From an uncultured Lachnospiraceae bacterium (lineage in GTDB: Bacteria > Bacillota_A > Clostridia > Lachnospirales > Lachnospiraceae), in the NCBI GenBank assembly GCA_902795835.1, contig CADBNA010000390.1, positions 1-6,027 on the forward strand: a DNA stretch of 6,027 nt, read 5' to 3'. Positions 5,864 to 6,027 of this stretch are shown here, one piece after another; the stretch's first letter is position 1, and the number at the start of each line of letters is the position of its first letter. The notes under the pieces are model-generated. The model had not been told where the DNA came from. It worked only from the letters and a program-made list of their open reading frames with translations, and ran no database searches. Position numbers and translations under genes: made by a program.

Positions 5864-5903
5864 CCGTCACCGGATAAATGAACGCTATGTCGCTTCAAAC
5901 GTC

Positions 5904-5934
5904 CAAAACAGGGCCGTGATCCTTTTCACGGCCC
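5904..5934 (-). terminator. Rho-independent-type terminator after the gene at the right edge
   Basis: A perfect nine-base-pair stem, GGGCCGTGA (5911-5919) with TCACGGCCC (5926-5934), encloses a six-base loop. On the minus strand it is followed by TGTTTTGG, a short T-run. The tail is weak, so termination may be partial. It lies 22 bases past the stop codon at 5957 and about 60 bases before the GTG of the isomerase-like gene. On the plus strand no T-run follows, so its direction is minus. Confidence 0.7.
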
Positions 5935-5956
5935 CTGCGGTCTGACAAATCATTTC

Positions 5957-6027
5957 TTACTTCCCGGCGGTCTCCCCGGCAAGCTTCCGGCACGCGGCAA
6001 GATAATCCACGGTAAGCCTTCTGAGCC
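5957..6027 (-). CDS. 3' end of an unidentified gene (partial, runs off the right edge)
   Basis: Only the last 22 codons and the TAA stop (5959-5957) are inside the window, ending ...DYLAACRKLAGETAGK. Of the three minus-strand frames here, this one stops just before the hairpin terminator and has a composition typical of a C-terminal helix, which is why it was chosen. The other two frames are rich in Arg, Gly and Pro or run through the hairpin. The length is too short for a family call. A sugar-metabolism enzyme would fit the neighbour, but that is a guess. Confidence 0.55.
   Translation of the reverse strand, partial: LRRLTVDYLAACRKLAGETAGK

Noticed and set aside
5042..5881. 279-codon plus-strand open frame
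   Set aside because: Antisense to the isomerase-like gene, whose metal-binding motifs are clear; the plus-strand translation has no family features.
1..6027. CRISPR array or mobile element genes
   Set aside because: No regularly spaced direct repeats, no cas, transposase or integrase motifs were seen in any plausible gene.

Overview
The window looks like a chromosomal segment of an anaerobic, low-redox Firmicute, most likely a gut Clostridia (Lachnospiraceae-like). This is inferred from strong AGGAGG-type ribosome binding sites, several iron-sulfur/flavin enzymes of anaerobic type (a rubredoxin-glutamate synthase fusion, a PreA-like protein, a C_GCAxxG_C_C protein) and moderate G+C content by eye. 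There is no ribosomal RNA or other taxonomic marker, so the lineage is an inference.

Layout. A plus-strand gene (100-1509) encodes a rubredoxin-like domain fused to the FMN/3Fe-4S barrel of glutamate synthase. It has a plausible promoter and a small dyad upstream. It converges on a minus-strand gene block. The 236-base gap between them (1510-1745) holds a 181-bp imperfect palindrome (1537-1717) with two inner hairpins. It looks like an interspersed palindromic element or a structured RNA.

The minus-strand block reads from right to left. First comes the 3' end of an unidentified gene (stop at 5957), followed by a hairpin terminator (about 5904-5934). Then come four tightly packed genes: a xylose-isomerase-like TIM-barrel protein (5851-5051, GTG start), a PAS-class III nucleotide cyclase (5063-3720, overlapping the previous gene by 13 bases), a dihydropyrimidine-dehydrogenase-like flavoprotein with four predicted iron-sulfur sites (3679-2156), and a small cysteine-rich C_GCAxxG_C_C protein (2153-1746, two bases after the previous stop). 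The spacing suggests one operon.

How they may work together (inference). The PreA-like enzyme and the cysteine-rich protein are the most closely coupled pair and could form a redox unit. The PreA-like protein resembles mammalian dihydropyrimidine dehydrogenase with its FAD and NADPH domains removed, so it would need an external electron partner that is not in this window. The cyclase carries Glu and Gly at the positions that usually select ATP, so its product may be cGMP or something other than cAMP. A nucleotide cyclase sitting inside a metabolic flavoenzyme operon is the most unusual feature of the window. No CRISPR array, tRNA, rRNA or transposase gene was seen.
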